Positions 49,934 to 60,314 are shown, counted from the stretch's first letter. The stretch is 64,000 nucleotides of DNA from an uncultured Verrucomicrobiales bacterium (GCA_905478925.1 CAJQKQ010000005.1:25992-89991), one strand, 5' to 3'. Notes: generated from the letters alone by a model not told the origin. Program-made: numbers and translations.

Positions 49934-52111
49934 TCACTCTGCGGCGATGCGGATCCTGGCGGAGGAGTAGTCGGGGGCTTCGGCGGAGAATTCCCATGCC
50001 CCGCCCGGCTGTGCGTCGCCTTTTGGGGGAAGCTGGATGGAGCCTTTGAGAGTGCCCTTGGTTTCGCTCATTCCTGTGGAGAGGCCAAGGATGGCGGCGA
50101 TCAATTTGTCCGCATCATCGGGTTTGATGGCGATTTGGGGAGGCATGGGCACATCTCCCCAGACACCTGCTCCGCCGGTCTTGAGTTTGTCTTTCAGGTA
50201 TTCGGAAGCATCCTTTTGGCTCCGGTATTTCATGGATACATTGAGATAAGATGGGCCGACGGAGGGTAACTCGACTTGGTGGCAGGCGAGGCACTGGTTG
50301 GCTTTCGCAATGTCCTCGATTTCAATGCCCAACTGCGGGCCGCCGGCGTCGTGACCTGTCGGCGGAATGTAGCGGGCACGAACGACTACTTGTTTGGCGT
50401 CTGGCGGTGTTGCGGAGCTGACCTTGAATTTCACCGTCTGCCCAAAGCCTCGCTGCTTCTTCGGGTTCTCGATCTCGATGGCGAGTTGAGGGAGATCCTT
50501 GGAGTGATCGAGTGCGATGCGGGCGAATGCGAGCGCACCCTTTTCGTCGCTTGCGACAGCGCGGACGTCCTGGTAGCTCCCGGCAGGCAGGGTAATGCTT
50601 GAGCCGCTGCCGAGTTTGCGTTCGGTGACTCCCTCGGTGACATACCAAGTGACGCTGAGCTTGCCGTTCTCCGGATCGGCGGCCTTGTCCACAGAGTAGC
50701 CGTTGGCGACGCCCTCGGTAGGCTTGATCGTGATTGTAGGCGGCTTGTTGCCGTCATCGGGGCGAAGGCGGTAGACGCCGCCGTTCGTGTTGAAATACCA
50801 GCCGGAACCGTATTCGAGGAGGACAAGTGAGCCGTCCTTGTCCATTTCCAGATCCATGGGATGGACGAGGTTATCGAGAAAGAGATCGAGCTTCTCAAGT
50901 TTCTCGTCGGCATCGAGTTTCGCCTTGAAGATTTTCCCGCGCATCCATTCGTAGGTCAGAAGCGTAGCGTCGTCTTCCTTGTCGAGGACGTTGTGTTTCC
51001 TGCTTTGGTCGTAATGGAATACCGGTCCGGCCATGGCGTTGCGTCCGCCTTTGCCCATGACCGGGAACTCCTTGCTGTCGCCATAGGTATACCAGATGAA
51101 AGCGGAGTGGGCGGGCGGCAGGGTTTTCAGGCCGGTGTTGCGCTGGCCGAGGTTTTCCGGGGCGGCGGGGTCGGTCATCTTGCCAACCTTGTTGTCGGCG
51201 AAGTTGCGGATCGGGTAGGGCTTGTTATCGGCAATGACGAATGGCCAGCCGTAGTTTCCTGCGGACTTCGCTTGGTTCACCTCGTCGTGGCCTTGCGGGC
51301 CGTTGTCCGAATTACCTCTTGCGTCCGGCCCGACCTCGCCCCAGTAGAGGGTCTTGGTTTTCGGGTCGATGGAGATGCGGAAGGGGTTGCGGCAGCCCAT
51401 CACGTAGATCTCCGGGCGGGTCTTCTCCGTGCCTTTGGGGAAAAGGTTTCCAGCCGGGATTTCATAGCCGGTTTCGGTGGGCTTGATGCGGATGATCTTG
51501 CCGCGCAGGTCGTTGGTGTTGCCCGCGCTGCGTTGGGCGTCCCGCTCGGTGCGGCCGTCGCGGTCGTCAATGGGGGCGAAGCCGGCGCTCTCGAAGGGGT
51601 TGGTGTTGTCGCCTGTGGAAACGTATAGCAGCCCGTCAGGGCCGAACTCGACGGAACCGCCGTGGTGGCAGACCGTGTTCTCGCGTTCGGTGGGGATTTC
51701 TAGGAGTTTGAGTTCGGAAGCTAGGTCGATCCTACCGTCCTTCAGGGTGAACCTTGAGAGCCGGTTCGCGATCACATCCGCAGCGCTGTAATAAAGGAAG
51801 ATGCGTTGGTTTTTTGTAAAACTCGGATCGAGCGCGATGCCCAGCAAGCCGTCCTCGCGGGCGTACTTGCTATTGGCATCGGCCTCTTTCAAATGTTCCA
51901 CCGGGATGGTTCCGATCTCGAAGAGCCCGCCGGTTTGTGGGTTGACGCGCACCACCCGTCCTTCGCGTTCGATGACGAACAGGTTTCCATCAGGGGCGAT
52001 GGCGACCTCCATCGGATCCTTGAGTCCGCCGACGATGGTGTCCTTGAGAATCGGAGCGGCGGATACGGCTGCTGTGAAGAGGGCGAGGAAGAGGGCTGGG
52101 ATTGAGTTCAT
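49934..52111 (-). CDS. Secreted sugar dehydrogenase-cytochrome c fusion
   Basis: A 725-residue periplasmic enzyme. After a signal peptide comes a PQQ-dependent glucose/sorbosone dehydrogenase-type beta-propeller (GGLKDPMEVAIAPDGNLFVIE; HHGGSVEFGPDGLLYVSTGDN; AGNYGWPFV), then a beta-sandwich (about 460-580) and a class I cytochrome c domain with CLACH at 607-611 and axial Met656 (VPMPP). A short C-terminal beta tail follows. Electrons from the oxidised sugar would pass through the fused haem to a respiratory chain. ATG at 52111 is chosen over upstream starts. The substrate is unknown. Confidence 0.85.
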   Translation of the reverse strand: MNSIPALFLALFTAAVSAAPILKDTIVGGLKDPMEVAIAPDGNLFVIEREGRVVRVNPQTGGLFEIGTIPVEHLKEADANSKYAREDGLLGIALDPSFTKNQRIFLYYSAADVIANRLSRFTLKDGRIDLASELKLLEIPTERENTVCHHGGSVEFGPDGLLYVSTGDNTNPFESAGFAPIDDRDGRTERDAQRSAGNTNDLRGKIIRIKPTETGYEIPAGNLFPKGTEKTRPEIYVMGCRNPFRISIDPKTKTLYWGEVGPDARGNSDNGPQGHDEVNQAKSAGNYGWPFVIADNKPYPIRNFADNKVGKMTDPAAPENLGQRNTGLKTLPPAHSAFIWYTYGDSKEFPVMGKGGRNAMAGPVFHYDQSRKHNVLDKEDDATLLTYEWMRGKIFKAKLDADEKLEKLDLFLDNLVHPMDLEMDKDGSLVLLEYGSGWYFNTNGGVYRLRPDDGNKPPTITIKPTEGVANGYSVDKAADPENGKLSVTWYVTEGVTERKLGSGSSITLPAGSYQDVRAVASDEKGALAFARIALDHSKDLPQLAIEIENPKKQRGFGQTVKFKVSSATPPDAKQVVVRARYIPPTGHDAGGPQLGIEIEDIAKANQCLACHQVELPSVGPSYLNVSMKYRSQKDASEYLKDKLKTGGAGVWGDVPMPPQIAIKPDDADKLIAAILGLSTGMSETKGTLKGSIQLPPKGDAQPGGAWEFSAEAPDYSSARIRIAAE

Positions 52112-52361
52112 TGCGCTCGGGAAATGTGGCGTTTTCCGGGAGGAAGGCAATACTGTTTCGGCGGTGGCTCAGGGCATCTATAGTTCAGAAGTTGAACCGC
52201 AGATGACGCTGATTAACGCAGATTTGAAGGCGAATGGATGACCGTTCCTGGTTGATTTCATTCGGATGCGGCCATGGGGGGAGTCGGCTTACTTGGGATA
52301 TCAATCTGATCTGCGTCGTTATGCCCTATGGGCTGCATCCGCGTTTATCGGTGCTGCCAGC

Positions 52362-55300
52362 TTACGCCTCCATCACCACGAGCAGGTCATCGGAGTCCAC
52401 TTGGACTCCTTTTTTGACGAGGATTTCCTTGATGGTTCCGTCGTTGGGGGCGGAGATGGTGGTGAGCATTTTCATGGCCTCGATGATGGCGAGTTTGTCG
52501 CCGGCCTTGACCTCGGTGCCGGGGGAGACGGCGATCTCTGTGACCATGCCGGGTAGGGGGGCGCAGACTTGGGAGGGGTCGTTCGGATCGCCTTTCAGGC
52601 GGGCCGCGGTGGCGGTGCCTTCGAGTGATTTATCCACGACGATGGACTCGCGGGGCATGCCGTTGAGCTCGTAGAAGAGGGTGCGTCGGCCTTCGCCGTC
52701 CGGCTCACCGATGGAGATGAGCTTGATGATGAGGATTTTCCCCGGGTCGATTTCCACCTCGATCTCCTCGCTGATCTGAAGGCCGTAGAAGAAGGCGGTG
52801 GAGGGGAGCTTGCTGAGATCATCGTATTTCTCGCGGGATGCCTCGAAGTCCTCAAATACCTGCGGATACATGAGGTGGGAGTAGAGGTCGTCGTCGGTGG
52901 CGGGACGCTTCAGCTTCGCGGAGAGGTCGGATTTGGTCGCGGTGAGATCGATGGGCTCGGCGAGTTCGCCGGGGCGCTTGGTGGTGATCTTGTGGTTCGG
53001 GCCGAGGACGACTTTCTGAACATCGGCGGGCCATCCGCCATCGGGTTGGCCGAGGCCGCCGGAGAGCATATCGATGACGGATTCCGGGAAGTCGATGGAG
53101 CCGGGTTTGATCTTGGTGACATCGGCGGCCTTGATGCCGCGGGTGACGAGGAACATACACATATCGCCGACAACCTTGGACGAAGGGGTGACCTTGATGA
53201 TGTCACCGAAAAGCTGGTTGACCTCGGCGTAGGTGCGGGCGATCTCACGCCAACGGTGGCCGAGGCCCATGGAGTTCGCCTGCTCGCGGAGGTTGGTGTA
53301 TTGGCCGCCGGGCATCTCGTGTTCGTAGACCTCTGCGGTGCCGGCGCGGGGGGCGGAGTCGAAGGGTTTGTAGAAGTCGAGGACGTGCTCCCAGTAGTCG
53401 GAGATGTCGTTGAGCGTATCGAAATCGAGGTCGGGATCGCGATCCGAGGAGCCGAGGGCGGAGCAGACGGAGTTGAGGTTCGGCTGCGAGGTGGAGCCGG
53501 ACATGGATGCGATGGCGAGATCCGCGATGTCGACGCCGGCGCGTGAAGCGGCGATGACCGATGCGGCGTTGAGGCCGGAGGTGTCGTGGGTGTGGAAATG
53601 GATGGGGATGCCGATCTCCTGTTTCAGGGCGTGGACGAGGTTGTAGGCGGCCTGTGGTTTGCAGAGTCCGGCCATGTCCTTGATGCAGAGGATATGTGCG
53701 CCCATTTTCTCGACCTCCTTCGCCTTCGCGATGTAGTAGTTGAGGTCGTATTTCGAGCGGGCGGGATTGAGGATGTCGCCGGAGTAGCAGATGGCGGCTT
53801 CGCAAAGGGATTTGCCGTGCTCGCGCACCGCCTCCATGGCGACCTGCATATTGGGCAGGTAGTTGAGGGAATCAAAAATGCGGAAGATGTCCATTCCGCT
53901 GTCGGCGGAGTGCTGGATGAATCCGGCGACGACGTTGTCAGGATAATTCGAGTAGCCGACGGCGTTCGAGCCTCGGAAGAGCATTTGGAAAAGGATGTTC
54001 GGCACCTCTTTGCGGAGGCGTTGGAGGCGCTCCCACGGGCATTCGCTGAGGAAGCGCATCGAGGTATCGAAGGTGGCACCGCCCCACATTTCCAAGGAGA
54101 ACATTTCGGGAGTGCGAGCCGAATAGGCACCGGCCACTTTCAGCATGTCGTGGGTGCGCATGCGTGTGGCGATGAGCGACTGGTGGGCGTCGCGCATGGA
54201 GGTGTCGGTGATCAGGAGGCGTTTTTCTTCTAGGATCCACTGGGAGAATTTTTCCGGGCCGAGTTGCTGGAGGAGTGGCTTGGTTGATATTTGCTCTGAC
54301 GAGTGGCGACTGAAAGTCACCGCTACGGGCGGAGCAGGGGGGATGATTGTTTCGAGGCGGTATCCCTTTGCGTGAGGGTTGCCGTTGACGGTGATCTCCG
54401 AGAGGTAGGCGAGTGTGCGGGTGGCGCGGTCGCGGCGTTTGGAGAATTTGAAGAGTTCCGTTTTGGTGTCGATGAGCTTGGTGTGCGCCTGGCCGGAGCG
54501 GAAGGTCTCATCAGCGATGATGTTCTCGAGGAAAGGGATGTTGGTTTTTACGCCGCGGATACGGAACTCGCGCAGTGCGCGGTCCATGCGCTGGCATGCC
54601 AAGGGGAAACTGCGGCCCATGGTGGTGAGCTTGACCAGCATGGAGTCGTAGTAGGGTGTGATGACCGAACCAGCATCGCCCGATGCGGCATCGAGGCGGA
54701 CGCCGAAGCCTGCGGCGGAGCGGTAGTTGAGGATGCGTCCGTAGTCCGGGGCGAAGTTTTTCTCGGGATCCTCTGTAGTGATGCGGCACTGGATAGCAAA
54801 GCCGTTGCATGGGATCTTGTCTTGTTCGGGGATAGCGATTTCATCAGAGAAAAGCGCGTTGCCTTGTGCGACAAGGATCTGTGAGCGAACGAGATCGATG
54901 CCGGTGACACATTCCGTGACCGTGTGTTCGACTTGGATGCGGGGGTTCATCTCGATGAAGAACCAATCGTTTTGGTCCATGTCGTAGAGGAACTCGACGG
55001 TGCCGGCGTTGTCGTAGCCGATGCCCTTGGCAAGTTTTACTGCGGCATCGCAGAGTTCCTTGCGGATCTTCGGATCGAGGTGCATTGCGGGTGCGACCTC
55101 CACGACTTTCTGGTAGCGGCGCTGAACCGAGCAATCGCGCTCGTAGAGGTGGACGACATTTCCGTGCTGGTCGCCGAGGATCTGTACCTCGATGTGTTTC
55201 GCGCGCTTGATATAGCGCTCGAGGAAAACGGCGGAGTTGCCGAAGGCGTTCTCGGCTTCCGAGCGTGCCTCGGCGAGAAGGCCGGTGAGTTGGGAGGCTT

Positions 55301-55838
55301 TCTCCACGACGCGCATGCCGCGGCCACCACCACCGAACGCGGCCTTGATGATGAGTGGAAAACCGATTTCGTGGGCGACGGCAAGCGCCTCGTCGGGATC
55401 GGTGACAGGTTCCTCCGTGCCGGGGAGGGTGGGGACGTTGAACTTGTGGGCGAGGGCGCGGGCGGCGGTCTTGTCGCCCATGTTATCGAGCAGATCCGGC
55501 GAGGGTCCGATGAAAGTGATGCCCTCTCTGGCGCAGGCACGTGCGAAGTCCGGGTTTTCCGAGAGGAAGCCGTAGCCAGGGTGGATCATGGTCACACCCT
55601 TGGATTTGGCGAGTTTCACGATGCCTTCGTAATCAAGATATGCACCTACGGGGCCTTTCGAGGAGTCGAGTTGGTAGGCTTCGTCGGCCTTGAAGCGGTG
55701 GATTGAGAAGCGGTCTTCCTCTGCGAAGATGGAGACGGTGCGGAGGCCGAGTTCGGTAGCGGCACGGAAAATTCGGATCGCAATCTCACCGCGGTTGGCG
55801 GCCATGATCTTTCCGGGCTTCGTTGGGTTTGAAGGCAT
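52362..55838 (-). CDS. pyc: Pyruvate carboxylase
   Basis: An 1158-residue single-chain biotin enzyme making oxaloacetate from pyruvate and bicarbonate. The biotin carboxylase domain has GGGGRGMRVV, the carboxyltransferase part starts around LITDTSMRDAHQS, and the C-terminal biotin carrier has IIEAMKM with the biotin Lys at about 1123. The linker near residues 503-511 is encoded by a REP-like 24-mer (54305-54328) also present at 47081, an in-frame insertion reading VAVTFSRHS. An ATG at 55838 is preferred to a TTG 12 bp upstream. The gene is intact. Confidence 0.95.
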   Translation of the reverse strand: MPSNPTKPGKIMAANRGEIAIRIFRAATELGLRTVSIFAEEDRFSIHRFKADEAYQLDSSKGPVGAYLDYEGIVKLAKSKGVTMIHPGYGFLSENPDFARACAREGITFIGPSPDLLDNMGDKTAARALAHKFNVPTLPGTEEPVTDPDEALAVAHEIGFPLIIKAAFGGGGRGMRVVEKASQLTGLLAEARSEAENAFGNSAVFLERYIKRAKHIEVQILGDQHGNVVHLYERDCSVQRRYQKVVEVAPAMHLDPKIRKELCDAAVKLAKGIGYDNAGTVEFLYDMDQNDWFFIEMNPRIQVEHTVTECVTGIDLVRSQILVAQGNALFSDEIAIPEQDKIPCNGFAIQCRITTEDPEKNFAPDYGRILNYRSAAGFGVRLDAASGDAGSVITPYYDSMLVKLTTMGRSFPLACQRMDRALREFRIRGVKTNIPFLENIIADETFRSGQAHTKLIDTKTELFKFSKRRDRATRTLAYLSEITVNGNPHAKGYRLETIIPPAPPVAVTFSRHSSEQISTKPLLQQLGPEKFSQWILEEKRLLITDTSMRDAHQSLIATRMRTHDMLKVAGAYSARTPEMFSLEMWGGATFDTSMRFLSECPWERLQRLRKEVPNILFQMLFRGSNAVGYSNYPDNVVAGFIQHSADSGMDIFRIFDSLNYLPNMQVAMEAVREHGKSLCEAAICYSGDILNPARSKYDLNYYIAKAKEVEKMGAHILCIKDMAGLCKPQAAYNLVHALKQEIGIPIHFHTHDTSGLNAASVIAASRAGVDIADLAIASMSGSTSQPNLNSVCSALGSSDRDPDLDFDTLNDISDYWEHVLDFYKPFDSAPRAGTAEVYEHEMPGGQYTNLREQANSMGLGHRWREIARTYAEVNQLFGDIIKVTPSSKVVGDMCMFLVTRGIKAADVTKIKPGSIDFPESVIDMLSGGLGQPDGGWPADVQKVVLGPNHKITTKRPGELAEPIDLTATKSDLSAKLKRPATDDDLYSHLMYPQVFEDFEASREKYDDLSKLPSTAFFYGLQISEEIEVEIDPGKILIIKLISIGEPDGEGRRTLFYELNGMPRESIVVDKSLEGTATAARLKGDPNDPSQVCAPLPGMVTEIAVSPGTEVKAGDKLAIIEAMKMLTTISAPNDGTIKEILVKKGVQVDSDDLLVVMEA
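54305..54328. repeat. REP-like 24-mer inside pyc (in-frame)
   Basis: Identical to 47081-47104, so it is repetitive DNA within coding sequence. It is in frame and lies in the linker between the biotin-carboxylase and carboxyltransferase domains. Confidence 0.8.
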
Positions 55839-55910
55839 GGGTGGATTCAAGCCGCCTTGCCCAAAATTTCAAACTCCAAAATGAAGGGCGATCAAAGATC
55901 GTCACCACGG

Positions 55911-57260
55911 CTATTTCCCGATGCAGAATTGGGAGAAGATGACGTCAAGGAGGTCTTCGGTATCGACCTTTCCGGGGATTTCGCCGAGGGCGTCGAGGGC
56001 TTCGCGCAGGTCGATGGCTGCGAATTCCGGGCTGGAACTTTCCTCGGTCAGGAGGTCGATGGCGGCGGTGAGATTGGTGCGGGCAAGGGCAAGCGATGCC
56101 TGGTGGCGGGCGTTGATGGCGACCGCGTGCTCACCGAAGTCGGCTTCGGTGAAATGCAGGGCTGTGTGAATTTTCGCCGAGAGTTGGTCGAAGCCATTCT
56201 CGTCCAGGCAGGAAATCCGGGTGGCCTCCACACCCTCCCAGGAAGGGTGTTCGCCGAGGTCGGATTTATTAAGGATTAGGAGATGGGCGGCGTGGTTGGT
56301 TGGATAGATCGCTCGCTCCGGTCGGGGCTGCGAGGAATCGGCGATTTCAAGGAGCAGATCCGCATCCTCGATCTGGCGGACGGTGCGCTGGATTCCCTGT
56401 GTCTCGACGATGTCTTCCGATTCACGGACACCTGCGGTATCGACGAGGCGTAGCGGAATGCCGCCAAGGTTGATCACCTCCTCGATGGTGTCCCTGGTGG
56501 TGCCTGGGATGTCAGATACGATGGCTCGGTCGAAGCCCAGGAGGCGGTTGAGTAGGGATGACTTGCCGACATTCGGTTCACCGAAAATGACGGTCCGGAC
56601 GCCTTCCCGGAGGACGCGACCCTGATCTGCGGTGGCAAGCAGGGAGTCGATGGTTTCCAGGATGCCATCGATACGGCTGCGCAACTGGGTGGCGGTCTGG
56701 GTATCGATGTCCTCGTCGGGGAAGTCGATCCATGCCTCCAAGTGGGCGAGGATTTCCAAAAGTTCGTCGCGGGCGGCGGTGGTGCGTTTGCCGAGAGTTC
56801 CCTCAAGCTGGGAATGTGCTGCACGGATTGCGAGGCGGGTCTGGGCGGAGATGAGATCCATGATGCCCTCCGCCTGGGTGAGGTCGAGTTTGCCATTGAG
56901 AAAGGCACGCTGGGAGAACTCACCGGGGGAGGAGTGGACGGCGCCGCATCCGAGGAAGCGCGCAAGGACTTCCCGTGTAACGAGGATGCCGCCGTGTCCG
57001 GCGAATTCGACCGTGTCCTCGCCGGTGAAGGATTTTGGCGCGAGAAATACGGTGAGAAGCCCGTCATCGATGACAGAACCGTCCTTGTCGCGGATCTTGC
57101 AGCGCCGCGCGAGGCGGGGCATTGTGGACGAGGCGATTCCACGGCATGCGATGTCTGCGATTTCCAGCGCCTTTGGGCCCGAAATTCTCACCAAGGAGAT
57201 TGCGCCGACGCCGGGAGGGGAGGCGATGGCGGCGATCGTGGAGCTATGAGCCGAAACCAT
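55911..57260 (-). CDS. mnmE: tRNA modification GTPase MnmE
   Basis: A 449-residue GTPase that with MnmG modifies wobble uridines of tRNAs. The N-terminal THF-binding fold starts TIAAIASPPGVGAISLVRIS. The G domain has GEPNVGKSSLLNRLL, the SDIPGTTRDTIEE switch, LVDTAGVRE and NKSD, and the C-terminus ends DVIFSQFCIGK with the essential Cys. It is 72 bp upstream of pyc and 17 bp downstream of the zinc-ribbon gene. Confidence 0.97.
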   Translation of the reverse strand: MVSAHSSTIAAIASPPGVGAISLVRISGPKALEIADIACRGIASSTMPRLARRCKIRDKDGSVIDDGLLTVFLAPKSFTGEDTVEFAGHGGILVTREVLARFLGCGAVHSSPGEFSQRAFLNGKLDLTQAEGIMDLISAQTRLAIRAAHSQLEGTLGKRTTAARDELLEILAHLEAWIDFPDEDIDTQTATQLRSRIDGILETIDSLLATADQGRVLREGVRTVIFGEPNVGKSSLLNRLLGFDRAIVSDIPGTTRDTIEEVINLGGIPLRLVDTAGVRESEDIVETQGIQRTVRQIEDADLLLEIADSSQPRPERAIYPTNHAAHLLILNKSDLGEHPSWEGVEATRISCLDENGFDQLSAKIHTALHFTEADFGEHAVAINARHQASLALARTNLTAAIDLLTEESSSPEFAAIDLREALDALGEIPGKVDTEDLLDVIFSQFCIGK

Positions 57261-57277
57261 GCGAATGCGTTTGGGCG

Positions 57278-58597
57278 CTACTCAGCGGAAGCTGTTGCGG
57301 GTGATTCCTCACCCCCGAGGCCGAGGAATTCCCAGCAGATGAAGCGCTTGATCTCAAGGACGGGGCTGTCCTTCCGGCCGGTCCACTCCAGTTCCACGGT
57401 TGCCGTCCGGGTGACCGGGGAGCCCTGCTTGGTGCCCCGCCAGTTGATGACCGAGAGTTCCTTGCCGATTTCCGAATCGAGCATGACATTGACACGGGTC
57501 GAGTCATTGAGGTTGGCTGGATCAACGATGCGGTAGCTCCGCGAGCTGGCGACACCCTGGCCTTTTTCGGGGACGTCCTCGACGATCAGGATGCGGAAAG
57601 TTTCCGGTAGCCCTACATCGGGGAGCTCTACGAAATTCTGGAAAGTGCGGTATTTTGTCTGAGCGAAAATCTCCCAATCGAGCTTGAGTCCCTCACCGGT
57701 GCGTTTGAAGAAGGCGTGGACGCGAACCGGTTCCAGTGAGAAATTTCCGACCCGTGCGACGGTGCTCAGCAGGATATCCGCCTCTTCGAGGCCATATTGT
57801 ACTCTAAGCGGCGCGAGCGGGCGGAAGAACTCCCTGAGAGAGAACTGCGGGGGTTGGTCGTAGGTCAGCATGAAAAGCCCTCGTTTTCTGTCCTCTTCGG
57901 AAAGCTCCTGGACGGAAAATGAATTCGCGGGGGTGTCCTGGTCATGGATGACGACCCCGCCGTAAAACAGCTCCATCCTTTCGCTGAGCTCTGCGGGATT
58001 GTGGATGTGGGGCATTTTCTCCGCGACGCTGGTGCCCGCGATGAATTTGGTGAGGACATCGTATGCATCCGATTGCCAACCGATGCGGATATAATTTGCT
58101 TCCCGGATGTCTCTGTCTTCGGGGCTGCCGGTAACGTCAGGGGCGTCGATGTTTTTCCCCATCTGGTTCGAAATGTAATAAACGCCAGCTCCACCGGCGA
58201 GAATGAGGGCGAAGAGTCCAAGCATCGCTGGGATGATCCCGCTGGATCGTTTTTTGCGAGTCGATGGGGCGGCCTTCGGCGGTTTTATCGCGCCATCGCG
58301 CCGCGGAGGGATCACGGTCTGCTGGGGAATCGCCGCTTCGGCAGGAGTTGCAGGCGCTGGCTGTTCTGGGGCTTGGGTTTGCGTGGGGGAGGGAGCGGGT
58401 GCCGCAGCTGGCTGTGGGGTAGGTGCGGGTGCTTGCTGTGCTGGAGCCTCGCCCGGCGGGGGTGGGGAAGTGATCGTTACCTGGCAATGCGGGCAAGGGC
58501 CCGTGGTTGAAGCTAGGGAAAAAGGAATGACGATGCGACCATTGCAATGCTGGCAATGGAAATCACGTTCCTGTGGGGTTTGGGAGAAATCTGACAT
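57278..58597 (-). CDS. Zinc-ribbon single-pass membrane protein of unknown function
   Basis: A 439-residue protein: an N-terminal zinc ribbon (Cys15, Cys18, Cys35, Cys38: CQHC...CPHC), a Pro/Ala/Gln-rich linker (41-115), one TM helix (about 121-143) and a 290-residue extracytoplasmic domain with no known family. The layout, ribbon plus proline linker plus anchor plus large outer domain, is frequent in Verrucomicrobia and Planctomycetes. ATG at 58597 is chosen because the ribbon follows directly. It precedes mnmE by 17 bp. Function unknown. Confidence 0.7.
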   Translation of the reverse strand: MSDFSQTPQERDFHCQHCNGRIVIPFSLASTTGPCPHCQVTITSPPPPGEAPAQQAPAPTPQPAAAPAPSPTQTQAPEQPAPATPAEAAIPQQTVIPPRRDGAIKPPKAAPSTRKKRSSGIIPAMLGLFALILAGGAGVYYISNQMGKNIDAPDVTGSPEDRDIREANYIRIGWQSDAYDVLTKFIAGTSVAEKMPHIHNPAELSERMELFYGGVVIHDQDTPANSFSVQELSEEDRKRGLFMLTYDQPPQFSLREFFRPLAPLRVQYGLEEADILLSTVARVGNFSLEPVRVHAFFKRTGEGLKLDWEIFAQTKYRTFQNFVELPDVGLPETFRILIVEDVPEKGQGVASSRSYRIVDPANLNDSTRVNVMLDSEIGKELSVINWRGTKQGSPVTRTATVELEWTGRKDSPVLEIKRFICWEFLGLGGEESPATASAE

Positions 58598-58751
58598 ATG
58601 TGAAAATTTCGCAGTCGGCATAGTTTAGTTACCTGAAATGACGATGTCAATGCAGGCGGCAGAGTGCCTCTGAAGAGATTATTTTTGGTGCGCTCTTCCG
58701 GCTTGCTCCCCAAGGCGGCGGCGACTAGCCTGCGCGCCCCACAACAGCCAT

Positions 58752-60314
58752 ATGAAACCTGTCCACATTTACGACACAACCCTGCGCGACGGTACTCAAG
58801 GCGAGGGATTTCAACTTTCCGGCCTCGACAAGCTCAGGATCGCGAAACGACTCGACGAGTTCGGAGTGGACTATATCGAGGGCGGCTGGCCGGGGTCGAA
58901 CCCCAAGGATGTGGAGTTTTTCCGCGAGGCGAAGAAGCTCGAATTGAAGCACGCGAAGCTCGCCGCATTCGGATCGACCCGGCGTGCGAAGGTGAAGGTG
59001 GAGGAAGATCCGCAGGTGAAACTCCTGATTGACGCGGAGACTCCGGTTGTCACGATTTTCGGGAAGAGCTGGGAACTTCATGTTACCGAGATCCTGCGCA
59101 CCACGGTCGAGGAAAACCAGGCGATGATACGCGATACGGTATCCCATCTCGTGGCGAACGGCCGCGAGGTGATCTACGATGCGGAGCATTTCTTCGACGG
59201 CTACAAGGACGGCCCGGAGCACGCGCTTGCCACGCTCAAGGCCGCTGCTGATGGAGGAGCTGGGTGCCTCGTGCTTTGCGATACGAACGGCGGAACCCTG
59301 CCTGCTGAGATCGCCGAAATCTGCAACGCAGTTCGGCAGCATCTTCCCGATACTCCGCTCGGCATACACACCCACAACGATTGCGAACTCGGTGTAGCAA
59401 ATGCCGTCGCCGCCGTGCAGGCTGGGGCGTCTCATGTGCAGGGCACGATCAATGGATACGGCGAGCGCACCGGGAACTGTAACCTGACCTCGGTGATCCC
59501 GATTCTGCAGCTAAAAATGGGGATAGAGGCGGTGCCACGCCTTGAGGATCTCCGGGAGCTTTCGTATTTCGTGGACGACGTTTCCAACAACCCGCATTTC
59601 GCACGGGCCGCGTTCGTCGGGCGCACCGCGTTCGCCCACAAAGGAGGTATGCATGTCAACGCCGTCCAGAAGCTCGCCCGCAGCTACGAGCACATCGTAC
59701 CCTCAAGCGTCGGCAACGAACAGACGATCCTCGTATCCGAACTGAGCGGTCAATCGAACATTCTCCTCAAGGCCGAGCAGATGGGCATGCCTATTGAGAA
59801 AGGTGCACCCGAAGCGGCGGCGATTCTCGGCAAAATCAAGGGTCTGGAGAATGAGGGCTATTCCTTCGAGGCGGCGAGTGGATCGCTGGAGTTGCTAATT
59901 CGCAGGGAACTTGGGAACTATACGAAACCTTTTGAGGCGAACGAATACCACACCAGCTTCAGGCAATACCGCGACGGTCACAAGCCGGTCTGTGAGGCGA
60001 CGGTCAAAGTCAGCGTGAAAGGCGAGACCGAACTCATGGTGTCGGAAGGCCACGGTGTGGTGAACGCCCTCGACATCGCCCTCAGGAAAGCACTCCTGCC
60101 GTTCTATCCGGAGATCGCGGAAGTGGCGCTGGTCGACTACAAGGTGCGCATTCTCGAAGGGCATGACGCCACCGCGTCGAAGACCCGGGTGCTCATTGTT
60201 TCCGGCCACGGTGGGGAAAGATGGGGCACTGTCGGTGTCTCCGAAAATATCATCGAGGCGAGTTGGCTCGCCTTGGTGGACGGAATTGACCTGTTCCTGC
60301 AGCGCAGGGGCTGA
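58752..60314 (+). CDS. cimA: Citramalate synthase
   Basis: A 520-residue enzyme condensing pyruvate and acetyl-CoA to (R)-citramalate, the first step of a threonine-independent isoleucine route. HMGL-like domain motifs are YDTTLRDGTQGEGFQLS, GWPGSNPKD and GIHTHNDCELGVANAV, with the C-terminal LeuA-type regulatory domain (about 395-520). The length and the absence of a leading 2-isopropylmalate signature favour CimA over LeuA. Its stop abuts the stop of the opposite gene at 60315. Confidence 0.93.
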   Translation: MKPVHIYDTTLRDGTQGEGFQLSGLDKLRIAKRLDEFGVDYIEGGWPGSNPKDVEFFREAKKLELKHAKLAAFGSTRRAKVKVEEDPQVKLLIDAETPVVTIFGKSWELHVTEILRTTVEENQAMIRDTVSHLVANGREVIYDAEHFFDGYKDGPEHALATLKAAADGGAGCLVLCDTNGGTLPAEIAEICNAVRQHLPDTPLGIHTHNDCELGVANAVAAVQAGASHVQGTINGYGERTGNCNLTSVIPILQLKMGIEAVPRLEDLRELSYFVDDVSNNPHFARAAFVGRTAFAHKGGMHVNAVQKLARSYEHIVPSSVGNEQTILVSELSGQSNILLKAEQMGMPIEKGAPEAAAILGKIKGLENEGYSFEAASGSLELLIRRELGNYTKPFEANEYHTSFRQYRDGHKPVCEATVKVSVKGETELMVSEGHGVVNALDIALRKALLPFYPEIAEVALVDYKVRILEGHDATASKTRVLIVSGHGGERWGTVGVSENIIEASWLALVDGIDLFLQRRG

